DNA from: Litchfieldia sinesaloumensis
Lineage (GTDB): Bacteria; Bacillota; Bacilli; Bacillales; Bacillaceae_L
Reading direction: 5' to 3'
Length of the DNA stretch: 64,000 nucleotides
Assembly (NCBI RefSeq): GCF_900156865.1
Contig: NZ_LT732529.1
Coordinates: 459,666-523,665 of the forward strand
Of the stretch, positions 7,786-16,932 are shown piece by piece (positions within the stretch are counted from its first letter, which is position 1; the number at the start of each line of letters is the position of its first letter). The translations under genes were made by a program, and so were the position numbers. The notes below the pieces were generated by a model that saw nothing but the letters and a program-made list of their open reading frames with translations, made no database searches and was not told the origin of the DNA.

Positions 7786-9021
7786 TTAAGCGGATTTAAT
7801 CACAACATTCTTCTTTTCTTTTCGCTTTTTCGCGTATTCAGCTGTAGCTGTGAATAGTACGTCTGATGAAGAGTTAAGGGCTGTTTCGCAAGAATCTTGT
7901 AGGACACCAATGATGAAGCCTACAGCGACGACTTGCATGGCAACATCGTTTGGAATTCCAAATAAACTCGACGCAAGTGGAATAAGTAAGAGTGATCCAC
8001 CAGCAACCCCTGAAGCCCCTGCTGCTGACACTGCTGAAAGTACGCTTAAAATTAGAGCTGTTCCAAAATCTACCTCAATTCCAAGTGTATGAACGGCTGC
8101 AAGAGTCAGTACTGAGATAGTGACTGCAGCTCCGCCCATGTTAATCGTACCACCTAGCGGGATAGACACTGAATACGTATCTTTATTTAATCCAAGTTTT
8201 TCACAAAGATTCATGTTTACAGGAATGTTTGCAGCAGAGCTACGTGTAAAGAACGCAGTCATTCCGCTTTCTCTTATACATCTGAATACAAGTGGATAAG
8301 GATTTTGACGAATGTATACATAAACAATTAACGGGTTTACAACCAGCGCGATAAAGAAGAGACACCCAAGTAGTAGGGCTAGGATTTTTCCATATTCCAT
8401 AAGCGATGAAAGCCCGTTTGTAACAAAGGCATCGAAGACAAGTCCCATGATACCGAGTGGAGCAAGGCTAATTATCCATTTTACAACGGTCGTGATTGCA
8501 TCAGATACATTAGAAAGTAAAGTTTTTGTTGTGTCATTTGCACTTTTTAATGCAATTCCAAGTACAATGGCCCAAGCGAGAATTCCGATGTAGTTAGCAT
8601 TTATGAGAGCATTAATAGGGTTGTCCACTATATTAAATAACAATGTTTGAAGTACTTCTAAAATACCACTTGGTGGTGTAAGGTCTTCTGCCCCAGTTAC
8701 AAGTGATAACTTAACTGGAAAGACAAAGCTTGCTACAACAGCAACAAATCCTGCTAAGAAGGTACTAATCGCATATAAACCAATGATGGACTTAATATTT
8801 GTTTTAGCACCACTTCGTTGTTTAGAAATTGCGTCAATAACTAAGAATAAGACCAATACGGGGGCAACTGCTTTTAAAGCTCCAACAAACAAAGAACCGA
8901 AAATAGATACCCATTTGGCTCCATCTGGAACTAGTAAAGCCAATAGTATACCAGCTATAATCCCAACTAGGATTCTTTTTACTAAACTAATTTGATTCCA
9001 TTTGTGAAACAGATTTTTCAT
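7786..9021 (-). CDS. sstT: Serine/threonine:Na+ symporter SstT
   Basis: 411 residues with an AGGAGG site 8 nt before the ATG. It has the DAACS fold but SstT-type signatures: [14 protein letters not shown] (hairpin 1), [14 protein letters not shown] (helix 7), and a C-terminal [19 protein letters not shown] in place of the MTRT-N motif of glutamate carriers. SstT imports serine and threonine with Na+ at the cytoplasmic membrane. It is monocistronic. It is the second DAACS gene in 3 kb, but the two proteins are from different subfamilies, so this is not a recent duplication. Confidence 0.92.
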   Translation of the reverse strand: MKNLFHKWNQISLVKRILVGIIAGILLALLVPDGAKWVSIFGSLFVGALKAVAPVLVLFLVIDAISKQRSGAKTNIKSIIGLYAISTFLAGFVAVVASFVFPVKLSLVTGAEDLTPPSGILEVLQTLLFNIVDNPINALINANYIGILAWAIVLGIALKSANDTTKTLLSNVSDAITTVVKWIISLAPLGIMGLVFDAFVTNGLSSLMEYGKILALLLGCLFFIALVVNPLIVYVYIRQNPYPLVFRCIRESGMTAFFTRSSAANIPVNMNLCEKLGLNKDTYSVSIPLGGTINMGGAAVTISVLTLAAVHTLGIEVDFGTALILSVLSAVSAAGASGVAGGSLLLIPLASSLFGIPNDVAMQVVAVGFIIGVLQDSCETALNSSSDVLFTATAEYAKKRKEKKNVVIKSA

Positions 9022-9292
9022 CCTTTTTCCTCCTCATCTAGATGTCTTATAATGTTTGATACTTATATATTTTTGTAAGTTTAACACGAAAATTGTAAAT
9101 TGTGAATAAATTTTAAAGTTAAAATAGTTTAGTGAAATAGTAATTTTGTTCGTTTTTAACTAGAATATTTATTTGTAACACGAATATTGGCTTTATTTTA
9201 TCATAGGAATGTATGTTTTTCTCGTATTGTCTTTACAATGAAAACATTACCAATCTACCATAAATTAACCAAAAGATTTAATCCAATAAATG
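9022..9292 (-). other. AT-rich intergenic stretch upstream of sstT
   Basis: No coding signal or structured RNA is seen. It must hold the sstT promoter on the minus strand, but no clear -35/-10 pair stands out. Confidence 0.4.
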
Positions 9293-9330
9293 ATAAAAAC
9301 GACTGATTTCCGGTAAGAAATTAGTCGTTA
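9293..9330 (-). terminator. Terminator of the kinase-SRAP operon
   Basis: A 13-bp stem, aacgactgatttc / gaaattagtcgtt, with a 6-nt loop; the minus-strand tail is T-rich. Confidence 0.75.
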
Positions 9331-9335
9331 TTCGT

Positions 9336-10013
9336 TTAACATATTCTTTGTATTAAATTTGGTGAGTTGTTCCGAGGAGAGTTAACTAGTGATGAAACCT
9401 CATAAGCCTCCATGGCGTCCGCATGCAATGGTTTGAGTAAGTGAGACACTACAGATACATCGTCCAATGATGGGTCAAGCCATGTTTTTTCATCTTCTTT
9501 TTTTAGAATAACTGGCATTCGATTATGAATATCCTTCATGAGCTCATTGGGGGTTGTCGTAATAATCGAACACGAAAATAATGTTTTCCCATCAGGAGAA
9601 TTCCAACGTTCCCATATGCCTGCCATAGCGAAAAGTTCCTCGGATTTTAATTTTATCCTCATTGGTGTCTTTAAGTTGTTTGCATCCTTTTTCCATTCAT
9701 AAAAGCTATCCGCTATAACAAGACAGCGTCTTTGCTTAAAAGCCTGCCGGAAGCTAGGTTTTTCGGCTAGCGTTTCGGCACGAGCATTTATCATTTTATA
9801 TCCAATTTTTTCATCCTTTGCCCACGATGGAACAAAGCCCCAACGTAAGTATCCCAAACGATTCCGTTTGCCGTCATTGATTACTGAAAGGACAGAATGA
9901 GAAGGGGCTATATTAAAGCTTGCGGTGTACAAATCTTGTTCTATAGCTGCTTCAATATCAAAACGGTTAAGTATTTCATCAAACTCTGCGGATAATGTAA
10001 ATCTTCCACACAC
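9336..10013 (-). CDS. SOS-response-associated (SRAP/HMCES/YedK) protein
   Basis: 225 residues. GTG start at 10013, placed so that the catalytic Cys is residue 2 (CGRFTL), which is required after Met removal; a GGCAGGTGA site precedes it. SRAP landmarks are all present: Cys2, WGFVPSW, NARAET (Asn), SFYEW (Glu) and IHNRMPVIL (His). These proteins crosslink covalently to abasic sites in single-stranded DNA and protect them. It lies 25 bp after the upstream kinase gene, so it is probably cotranscribed, an unexpected pairing. Confidence 0.93.
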   Translation of the reverse strand: MCGRFTLSAEFDEILNRFDIEAAIEQDLYTASFNIAPSHSVLSVINDGKRNRLGYLRWGFVPSWAKDEKIGYKMINARAETLAEKPSFRQAFKQRRCLVIADSFYEWKKDANNLKTPMRIKLKSEELFAMAGIWERWNSPDGKTLFSCSIITTTPNELMKDIHNRMPVILKKEDEKTWLDPSLDDVSVVSHLLKPLHADAMEAYEVSSLVNSPRNNSPNLIQRIC

Positions 10014-10038
10014 GGCAAAATTCACCTGCCTATATTTA

Positions 10039-11298
10039 TTAAGTAGAAGGGGGATGATAGATGGGTAGTTTAATGATAAAGGAGGTGCCCTTACCAACCA
10101 CACTTTCTACATCAATTGTACCTTTTAATTGATTAATAATTTGAAAACAAATCGTTAGTCCAATACCAGTTCCTTTATCCTTCGTAGAATAAAAGGGTGT
10201 ACCAATTTTCGCAATCTGTTCTTTTGTCATACCTGGTCCGTTATCGGTAATTTTTACAACTATCTCTTGGTCTTTTGAGAGGGCGTTGATTTGTAATACT
10301 CCATCATTACCCATTGCTTCGATTCCGTTTTTAATGATATTTATTAAAACTTGCTTGATTTCGTCTTTATTCCCATTAATAAAAAGGGATTCTTCAATTG
10401 AGGATTGCACCGCAACATTTTGAATATTTGTATAAGATGTCATTAACTCTATTGTTTTTGCAAGTTCTTCACTTATGTTAACCAATTGACTACTCGTATT
10501 ATTAGGCTTTGCTAAAGATAAATAATCATTAATTATTGATTGAGCACGGTTTAATTCTAAAAGTGAAATTTCGAGATAATTACGTTGCTTATCCGTTATA
10601 TTGTCGTCACGACCAATTAGTTGGATAAATCCATTTACCGTTGTTAATGGATTACGAACCTCATGTGCAACAGAAGCAGCAAGTTGACTAATAACATTTA
10701 ATTTTTCCGAACGTCTAAGTTCCTGCTGTAGTAGGATTTGCTGATTTAAGTTTTCAAATATTAGAATCACTAATAGGAGTGTAACCCACGTAATGAATGA
10801 AAAAATTAACATAACGAGGATCTGCTCATGTAAATTATTCTTCATTAATGTGATAGCTCTTGTTAACACAATCATACTGTATAAAGCAGTTAAAACCATT
10901 AATTTGCTATATAAGAGAAGGGAACAGTATTTTTTCAATAGAAAATAAAAAAGAATAGCTATTATTGCGTAGTTCATAAACAATGTAAAAACATTAGATT
11001 CACCCAGTAATTGAAGATAAATCAACATAATAAAAATTATGCCGATACCCGGCAAAAAACCAACATAAAGAAAGGAAAGAAAAATTGGGATAATCCTGAA
11101 ATCAAAACTAAAACCATTTGCATAAGTGACCGGAAAAGACAGGGTTAAAACAAGGATTAGCACCATCATTCCAAATAATTTAACAGCAAGAAATTTTTGC
11201 GAGTTAAAATTGTTTTGAATCACAAGTAAATAATAAAGTAGAATAGGAAAAATGACGATGAGAACATGATATAGTACATGGCCGATATGATCCTGCAA
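10039..11298 (-). CDS. KinB-like membrane histidine kinase
   Basis: 419 residues; TTG start (ribosome site AAGGGA is a little distant). The N-terminal 185 residues form five or six membrane helices with a 5TMR-LYT-like pattern (FRIIPIFLSFLYVGFLPGIGI). The HisKA domain follows with the phospho-acceptor in AASVAHEVRNPLTT. The HATPase contains N (NIIKNGIEAM), G1 (DNGPGM) and G2 (GTGIGL) boxes. No response-regulator gene is adjacent. Orphan kinases of this build in bacilli (KinB) feed the Spo0F-Spo0A phosphorelay; that target is inferred. Confidence 0.85.
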   Translation of the reverse strand: MQDHIGHVLYHVLIVIFPILLYYLLVIQNNFNSQKFLAVKLFGMMVLILVLTLSFPVTYANGFSFDFRIIPIFLSFLYVGFLPGIGIIFIMLIYLQLLGESNVFTLFMNYAIIAILFYFLLKKYCSLLLYSKLMVLTALYSMIVLTRAITLMKNNLHEQILVMLIFSFITWVTLLLVILIFENLNQQILLQQELRRSEKLNVISQLAASVAHEVRNPLTTVNGFIQLIGRDDNITDKQRNYLEISLLELNRAQSIINDYLSLAKPNNTSSQLVNISEELAKTIELMTSYTNIQNVAVQSSIEESLFINGNKDEIKQVLINIIKNGIEAMGNDGVLQINALSKDQEIVVKITDNGPGMTKEQIAKIGTPFYSTKDKGTGIGLTICFQIINQLKGTIDVESVVGKGTSFIIKLPIYHPPST

Positions 11299-11504
11299 GG
11301 TTTCAGCACTTCCCTTAAATCTAAATTTTACGACTATTTTCTTTTTTAAAATTCGACATTATCACTGATATTCCTTCTATTTTCACAAGTGTATTATCAT
11401 AAAAAATTTTTTAAATATACAGATATAAATTAAATAATTCATATTTCTTTTTTTCTTGTAATGGGTATGATAAAACTAAATATATCTTAATTTGGAGGCT
11501 TATT

Positions 11505-12002
11505 ATGTTTAAAAAGTTATTTGGCAGCAAAGACAAAAAAATAGAGGAAGTATTAGTTGCTCCTGCAACTGGTAAAGTACTTCCATTAGAAGAAGTTCCA
11601 GACCCAGTGTTTTCGCAAAAAATGATGGGGGATGGACTTGCTATTGACCCAACCGAAGGTAAAATTGTATCGCCAGTAAAAGGTGAAATTATTCAAGTAT
11701 TTCCGACAAAGCATGCAGTAGGAATCAAAACTGAAATAGGTTTAGAGCTCCTCATACATATTGGGCTTGAGACAGTAAATATGAAAGGTGAGGGTTTCAC
11801 TGCTCATGTTAAAGAAGGGGATAAAGTAGAGGTTGGTACGCAATTAGTAACCTTTGACATGGATTTAGTTAAAGAGAAGGCGGCAAGTACAATTACCCCG
11901 ATCGTTATCACTAATTTTGATGATGTGGAATCGTTTGAACAGCTTGGAAATAAAGAAGCAACGGCGGGTACTACTGAGTTAGCAAGAGTCAAAAAGAAAT
12001 AA
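11505..12002 (+). CDS. PTS glucose-type EIIA component
   Basis: 165 residues, single-domain EIIA(Glc/Crr) fold. The paired active-site histidines are visible: H70 in TKHAVGI and H85 in [11 protein letters not shown]85 accepts phosphate from HPr. The N-terminal [21 protein letters not shown] is typical, and residues 145-165 are a tail with a basic end. The gene stands alone, with no EIIB/EIIC near, like B. subtilis YpqE, so it probably serves EIIBC proteins encoded elsewhere or acts in regulation. Ribosome site TTTGGAGG. Confidence 0.93.
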   Translation: MFKKLFGSKDKKIEEVLVAPATGKVLPLEEVPDPVFSQKMMGDGLAIDPTEGKIVSPVKGEIIQVFPTKHAVGIKTEIGLELLIHIGLETVNMKGEGFTAHVKEGDKVEVGTQLVTFDMDLVKEKAASTITPIVITNFDDVESFEQLGNKEATAGTTELARVKKK

Positions 12003-12004
12003 CA

Positions 12005-12033
12005 GCGCGGTCCTATAAGGGGCCGTTTTTTCA
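12005..12033 (+). terminator. Terminator after PTS EIIA
   Basis: cggtcc / gggccg hairpin with a G-U pair followed by tttttt. Confidence 0.7.
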
Positions 12034-12250
12034 TTACCAAAAAGAGACTGTTGTCGCATTTATCTATAGTACTATTTGTTTATTTGTTCGTGATTTTACA
12101 TATGTAGATTCGGAAAAGCATAGAATCGTAATGGGTTGGTTATATGAAAATGCAAAAAATGAGTCTTTTTACCTAAAGATAAAAAAAGGGATTTCCAATA
12201 ATTTCTCGAAATGAGTATATAACCAGTCAGTGAGAGGGCAGGCATAAAAT

Positions 12251-13510
12251 ATGGAGATAGGAAGCAGAATACGATTCTTTCGAATTCAAAATAATATGAC
12301 GCAGGAAGAACTAGCACAAGAAATTATCTCAATTTCTTATCTTTCAAAGATTGAAAATAACCAAACTTCAGCAAGTATTGAGGTTTTAGAATTATTATGT
12401 GAACGATTAGGAATTAAACTGATTGAAAGTGAAGAATACACACAATTAAAAGAACTTCATGATTGGTACCACCTTATGGTTGCTCGAAAGAGAGAGCCAG
12501 TTCTTGAATTTTATGAGTCCTATGAGTGTAAGAACACAAATGATTCTAGGGTTGCCATTTTCTTTGTATTATTTGAATTAAGGCATTTTATCTTTACAAA
12601 TCAATTAGATAAAGCTGAAGATCAAATTAAGAAGATTGATTTATACAGAGATATATTTGAAGTTCGTATGAACTATTTTTATGAGAAATTTGTTGGCCAA
12701 TTTTATTACTTAAAAAGCCAATTCTCTGTTGCAATGGAACATTTTAAGGCTGCAGAGGGAATTTTAACAAGTAGTGTACATTTTGAAAGTTGGGAAACAG
12801 CAGATTTATACTATTATATCGGGCTAAATAATAACCGAATGGGGAAACTAGCCTTAAGTATCGTAAATATCCAGAAGGCACTTGCTATCTATCAATCTCT
12901 CTATGATTTGAAAAGGAGTGCCGAATGTCAAATACTTTTGGGTATTTGTTATGAAAAAATTGATGAGTTTCAGATGGCAGAAGAGAATTATTTACTAGCA
13001 ACAAAGGTAGCCGAAGGAATTAACGATTCATCCTTATTAGGTTTAATATTCCATAACCAAGGTGTTTTATATTCGAAAATCGGCAAATCGGAAGAAGCCA
13101 TCGAGCACTTTTTAAATAGTTTAAAACATAAAGCAGATGATATGGTAATCGGTCGTTTACGCTCTATTCACGGACTAATTGATGAATATTATAAAAGTGG
13201 AGAGTATAAGAAATGTCAAAAATGGCTGGAAACTGGTCTAGCTTTAGTCGAAAACCATCAAGGGTATCCAGAATTTAGAATTCATTTTACTTATTATGAT
13301 TATTTGCTTAATAAGCTTGAAGATTTACAAAGGTTTATTGAAAAAGACGCATTGCCTTATTTTGAAGGTAATGAACATCATCTCCAAGTTGCTTACTATG
13401 CAGAAGAACTTGGGAAAATCTATCAAGAAAATCATAAATATAAGTTAGCAAGCTATTATTTTTCAAAGGCTGTTTCGTCTTTGAAAAAACATAGTCATCT
13501 AAATCAATAA
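12251..13510 (+). CDS. RRNPP (NprR-like) peptide-responsive transcription regulator
   Basis: 419 residues. Residues 6-58 are a Cro/C1-type helix-turn-helix (IRFFRIQNNMTQEELAQ, ISYLSKIENNQTS). The rest is a chain of TPR-like helices (for example SVAMEHFKAAEGIL, LSIVNIQKALAIYQSL, EEAIEHFLNSLKHK, YKLASYYFSKAVSSL). Length and architecture match NprR (about 423 residues) of the Rap-NprR-PlcR-PrgX group, which binds a re-imported peptide, and in NprR also acts on Spo0F. A short secreted-peptide gene starts 26 bp after the stop on the same strand, as for nprR-nprX. It is not a Rap protein, because the DNA-binding domain is intact. Confidence 0.82.
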   Translation: MEIGSRIRFFRIQNNMTQEELAQEIISISYLSKIENNQTSASIEVLELLCERLGIKLIESEEYTQLKELHDWYHLMVARKREPVLEFYESYECKNTNDSRVAIFFVLFELRHFIFTNQLDKAEDQIKKIDLYRDIFEVRMNYFYEKFVGQFYYLKSQFSVAMEHFKAAEGILTSSVHFESWETADLYYYIGLNNNRMGKLALSIVNIQKALAIYQSLYDLKRSAECQILLGICYEKIDEFQMAEENYLLATKVAEGINDSSLLGLIFHNQGVLYSKIGKSEEAIEHFLNSLKHKADDMVIGRLRSIHGLIDEYYKSGEYKKCQKWLETGLALVENHQGYPEFRIHFTYYDYLLNKLEDLQRFIEKDALPYFEGNEHHLQVAYYAEELGKIYQENHKYKLASYYFSKAVSSLKKHSHLNQ

Positions 13511-13536
13511 AAAATGAATGAAAAGGAGCTGGTACT

Positions 13537-13656
13537 ATGAAGAAGTTTATGTTAATCCTAATGCTTGGCCTTGTAACAATTGCTGGTTATCAATTAACTG
13601 AAGGTGTTGCAGGGGTAGACAATGATTATCCGGATTCTGTAGAAGTTCAAGTATAA
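13537..13656 (+). CDS. Candidate NprX-like signalling pro-peptide
   Basis: 39 residues behind AAGGAG (9 nt before the ATG). The N-terminus MKKFMLILMLGLVTIAGY is a Sec-type signal peptide. The remainder is short, acidic and ends DYPDSVEVQV. Position immediately downstream of the regulator, size and secretion signal are those of RRNPP pheromone precursors. The segment Y-P-D-S-V aligns with P-D-x-V of the NprX core heptapeptide SKPDIVG, which supports NprX-type rather than Phr-type signalling. The mature form is unknown. Confidence 0.72.
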   Translation: MKKFMLILMLGLVTIAGYQLTEGVAGVDNDYPDSVEVQV

Positions 13657-13662
13657 CCAAGT

Positions 13663-13696
13663 AAGCAGCCCAGATCAGACTGGGCTGCTTTTCTTT
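13663..13696 (+). terminator. Terminator of the regulator-peptide pair
   Basis: An 11-bp stem (aagcagcccag / ctgggctgctt) followed by a T-rich run. It closes a two-gene unit. Confidence 0.88.
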
Positions 13697-13704
13697 TGTA
13701 TCGC

Positions 13705-13872
13705 TTATAAAAAGTGATGATAATTGTTTTGATTGTTCTGCTTTACCTCATCAACTTGGCTTTGAATTTTGCGGGAGTTAGTAGTGCGTTTCTTTTTTGA
13801 TAGATGGTCTGCAACGAAACCAACGAAAAGAATGCCTCCAATAAAAATTAACATCCATCCCCAAAATGGCAT
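13705..13872 (-). CDS. Small single-span membrane protein, unknown
   Basis: 55 residues starting MPFWGWMLIF (GGGGGTG site 6 nt upstream). One membrane helix at about residues 4-24 is followed by a basic juxtamembrane stretch (SKKKRTTNSRK) and a polar tail. It has no recognised domain. It is probably a real gene because of the strong ribosome site and the typical membrane-anchor layout. Confidence 0.55.
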   Translation of the reverse strand: MPFWGWMLIFIGGILFVGFVADHLSKKKRTTNSRKIQSQVDEVKQNNQNNYHHFL

Positions 13873-13953
13873 GTTTTCACCCCCATAATGTAGACTATGT
13901 GGGTTGAACAAATTTGATGATGTGTAAGAGTGAAACGTAATCTATTTTACATA

Positions 13954-13983
13954 TAAAAAAAGCAACGTTCATAAACGTTACTT
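13954..13983 (-). terminator. Terminator of the GbsR-type gene
   Basis: Hairpin aagcaacgtt / aacgttactt with one mismatch, overlapping the stop codon, with a minus-strand T-run. Confidence 0.65.
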
Positions 13984-14508
13984 TTTCGGAACATATGTAA
14001 AGATATCATGTGACTCAAAGCTATCGACTAAACGGTCAAGCCAGAAATAATATTCTAACGCACTATTAAGTTTTATAATATCGCCCTTAGCCTCTTCTTT
14101 AATCTCTTCGCTTATTTGCTCTTCTTTTAAAAGCTCCTGCAAATCAGTTAATGATTTTTGAATGGCACTTACATTCATGGAAATACCATTTCTCCATTTT
14201 ATCGTAAAAAAATCAATAAAGGTTTGATACCAATCTTCTTCTACCTCATAAAGATCTTTTCGAATTCCTTTTTTCCACACCTTATCGACCATTTTTAAAT
14301 CCATTAAGTTTCGCACGGATGTACTCATACTGGTTTTACTCATACCCAGTTCTTGTTTCATTTCATCCAGTGTCATTGGCTCGTCATGAAAATACATTAG
14401 ACCCCAGAGTCTACCGACTGAAGGAGTTACTCCATATAAATTCATATTTTGAGAAATTGCATCAATTACACGTTCTCTTGCTTTTTCTAGCTTGTCTACG
14501 CCTTGCAA
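13978..14508 (-). CDS. GbsR/OpcR-type MarR-fold repressor
   Basis: 176 residues. A winged helix is visible (MTLDEMKQELGMSKTSMSTSVRNL), preceded by the family hallmark NMNLYGVTPSVGRLWGLMYF. In B. subtilis GbsR senses choline and represses choline uptake and gbsAB; its paralogue OpcR represses opuB/opuC. Here the gene is divergent from the glycine-betaine importer, so it most likely controls opuA. TTG start with GGATGTGA upstream; the start is the least certain part. GbsR or OpcR orthology cannot be decided by eye. Confidence 0.87.
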   Translation of the reverse strand: MQGVDKLEKARERVIDAISQNMNLYGVTPSVGRLWGLMYFHDEPMTLDEMKQELGMSKTSMSTSVRNLMDLKMVDKVWKKGIRKDLYEVEEDWYQTFIDFFTIKWRNGISMNVSAIQKSLTDLQELLKEEQISEEIKEEAKGDIIKLNSALEYYFWLDRLVDSFESHDIFTYVPKK

Positions 14509-14833
14509 ATAGATTCACATCCTACATCAAAAGTGTTTGATATATATAGCCTACTCATTTGAACAAAGAATGTAAAGTGGAGCAGGTAATTGTAATATGG
14601 AGGATATTGGAGGAATTCTAAGTATCAAGTATGTATAGTACGTACAGTTTTTACTTTACAAACTTTACGGAGGTATTTACGGTTTTCTCCGCTTTGAGTA
14701 TTTTGGAAATCATTACTACAATTAAATGGTCAATGTTACTAAATGCTTATTTCAAGCTATTTGGTATTGTGAAGAATAAAAAAAGTGGATTGTTTAAATG
14801 TATAGTTTTAGCAATACATATTGAGGTGAAAGA
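14509..14833 (+). promoter_or_regulatory. Divergent control region between gbsR-type gene and opuA
   Basis: 325 bp without a convincing gene. Four copies of TTTAC occur within 31 bp (14650, 14655, 14664, 14676), next to a GTACGTAC-like palindrome at about 14640. These are candidate operator elements for the adjacent repressor. A 74-codon open frame from 14631 is poorly supported because its GGAGG lies about 16 nt from the ATG. No classic sigma-A promoter stands out. Confidence 0.4.
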
Positions 14834-16084
14834 ATGGATAGTGAAAAACAAGTAAAAATTAAGGTGTCCAATGTAACGAAAATATTTGGACGCCAGTATA
14901 AGAAAGCAATTCAATTATTAAAGGAAGGGAAAACGAAACAAGATATTCTAAAAAAGACCGGAGCAACAGTTGGTGTCAACCAAGCAAGCTTTGAAGTATA
15001 TCCAGGTGAGATTTTTGTCATTATGGGCCTATCTGGGAGTGGTAAATCTACATTGGTACGTCTTCTTAATAGATTAATAGAGCCAACAGCTGGTCAAATT
15101 ATGATTGACGGTAAAGAGGTTGTATCTATGAGTAAGGAAGAAATCCGTGAGGTACGTAGAAAAAAGATGAGCATGGTCTTTCAACGATTTGCTTTATTCC
15201 CGCATAAGACGGTTCTTCAAAATGCAGAGTACGGTTTGGAGATTCAAGGTGTAGCAAAGGAAGACCGTTCTAAGAAAGCACTTGAATCGCTAAAGCTAGT
15301 TGGATTAGAAGGGTATGAACATCAGTATCCAGACCAACTAAGTGGTGGAATGCAGCAACGTGTCGGTCTTGCAAGAGCACTCGCTAATGACCCTGATATT
15401 TTATTAATGGACGAAGCGTTCAGTGCTCTGGACCCATTAATACGTAAGGATATGCAGGATGAATTGATTGAACTACAAGGAACAATGGAAAAAACGATAA
15501 TCTTCATAACACATGACCTTGACGAAGCGTTACGAATAGGTGATCGTATCGCGCTGATGAAGGATGGTAACATCGTACAAATCGGAACACCTGAAGAAAT
15601 TCTTATGAATCCTTCAAATGAGTATGTAGAACGATTTGTGGAAGATGTTGATTTGTCCAAGGTATTAACAGCTGGTCATATTGTTAAACGAGCGGAAACT
15701 GTACAGGTAGATAAGGGTGCTAGACTTGCACTTAAGATTATGAAAGATAGCGGTCTATCGACTGTTTATGTGGTAGATAAGCAGAAAAAGCTCGTTGGCG
15801 CAGTTAGTGCAGTAGATGCTTCGAGAGCAGTCGAGCAAAATCTAGCTTTAATGGAAGTTATGGAAACGGATCTTAAGACGGTTGAAACTAGCACACTACT
15901 TGTAGATTTATTCGATGATGTATCACAAGCAACAATACCTGTTGCTGTAGTTGATGAACAAAATCGCCTTAAGGGAATTGTCATACGAGGTGCTGTTATA
16001 GGTGCATTAGCAGGTAATGACACATATATCAATGACTTTGGGACTGAACAACTCCCTCCAAGTGTTGAAAAGGAGGCGTTATAA
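14834..16084 (+). CDS. opuAA: Glycine betaine ABC importer, ATPase subunit OpuAA
   Basis: 416 residues. It has the N-terminal KIFG motif and the QAT-type insert (AIQLLKEGKTKQDILKKTG). Walker A is GLSGSGKST, the Q-loop VFQRFALFPH, the signature LSGGMQQRVGLARAL, Walker B ILLMDEAFSALD, and the switch His is in FITHDLDEA. Two C-terminal CBS repeats (about residues 280-395) are the ionic-strength or nucleotide-sensing part of OpuA-type transporters. Ribosome site GAGGTG. It overlaps opuAB by 1 bp (TAATG). Together the three genes form the osmoprotectant importer. Confidence 0.95.
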   Translation: MDSEKQVKIKVSNVTKIFGRQYKKAIQLLKEGKTKQDILKKTGATVGVNQASFEVYPGEIFVIMGLSGSGKSTLVRLLNRLIEPTAGQIMIDGKEVVSMSKEEIREVRRKKMSMVFQRFALFPHKTVLQNAEYGLEIQGVAKEDRSKKALESLKLVGLEGYEHQYPDQLSGGMQQRVGLARALANDPDILLMDEAFSALDPLIRKDMQDELIELQGTMEKTIIFITHDLDEALRIGDRIALMKDGNIVQIGTPEEILMNPSNEYVERFVEDVDLSKVLTAGHIVKRAETVQVDKGARLALKIMKDSGLSTVYVVDKQKKLVGAVSAVDASRAVEQNLALMEVMETDLKTVETSTLLVDLFDDVSQATIPVAVVDEQNRLKGIVIRGAVIGALAGNDTYINDFGTEQLPPSVEKEAL

Positions 16085-16932
16085 TGGAAGGATTATTGCC
16101 AAAGCTGCCATTGGCTGACTGGATTGACAGTTTTATCGATTGGTTAGTATCAAACTTTGAATTTTTATTTGAAGGTGTTGCAGCAGGACTTGAAGGTTTT
16201 GTAGAGGGAATAGTTGGTGGATTAGGATTTATTCCTTCTATTCTATTAACGATTATTATTGGTGCAGTAGCTTGGAAGATTTGTAATTGGAAAATTGCCC
16301 TCTTTACATTAATTGGTTTGCTTTTAATCGATAATCTGGGTTACTGGGCCAATATGCTCGAAACAATCGCGCTCGTATTAACTTCTGTAGGGATATCCAT
16401 CATTCTTGGTATACCTCTAGCGATATGGGCATCACAAAATAAAACAGTGGGTAATATTGTGATCCCGATACTGGATTTCATGCAAACAATGCCGGCATTC
16501 GTTTACTTATTACCGGCAATCTTCTTCTTCAACATTGGTGTTGTACCTGGTGTTGTAGCGTCTGTTATTTTCGCGATGCCACCAACAATTCGTTTAACGA
16601 TTCTAGGGATTACTCAAGTACCAAGTGATTTAATTGAGGCAACTGAGGCATTTGGGTCAACGACAAAACAACGATTAATAAAAGTTCAGATACCGCTGGC
16701 TATGCCAACGATTATGGCTGGTATTAACCAGAGTATTATGCTGGCCTTATCAATGGTTGTTATTGCCTCAATGGTTGGTGCACCAGGGTTAGGTGCAGAT
16801 GTTTACCGTGCAGTTACACAGCTGCAAACAGGAACTGGTTTTGAAGCTGGTCTGGCGATAGTTATAGTTGCTATTATCTTAGACCGGATTACTCAAAATA
16901 TAGGAAAAAATAAACAAGGGGGAACTGCTTAA
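16084..16932 (+). CDS. opuAB: Glycine betaine ABC importer, permease OpuAB
   Basis: 282 residues. An N-terminal amphipathic/scaffold segment (WIDSFIDWLVSNFEFLF) is followed by the binding-protein-dependent permease domain with about six membrane helices. The EAA loop that contacts the ATPase is EATEAFGSTTKQRLIKVQIPLAMPTI by position 185-210, shortened here to its key E-A--G-------IPLA pattern. It overlaps both neighbours by 1 bp (TAATG), which implies translational coupling in opuA. Confidence 0.95.
   Translation: MEGLLPKLPLADWIDSFIDWLVSNFEFLFEGVAAGLEGFVEGIVGGLGFIPSILLTIIIGAVAWKICNWKIALFTLIGLLLIDNLGYWANMLETIALVLTSVGISIILGIPLAIWASQNKTVGNIVIPILDFMQTMPAFVYLLPAIFFFNIGVVPGVVASVIFAMPPTIRLTILGITQVPSDLIEATEAFGSTTKQRLIKVQIPLAMPTIMAGINQSIMLALSMVVIASMVGAPGLGADVYRAVTQLQTGTGFEAGLAIVIVAIILDRITQNIGKNKQGGTA

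Noticed and set aside
5866-9021. Two DAACS symporters as a recent tandem duplication
   Set aside because: Their hairpin and helix-8 signatures belong to different subfamilies (GltP/DctP-like and SstT), and a riboswitch and tRNA lie between.
14631-14855. 74-codon frame upstream of opuAA
   Set aside because: The nearest GGAGG is about 16 nt from the ATG, it runs through the control region and overlaps the opuAA start.
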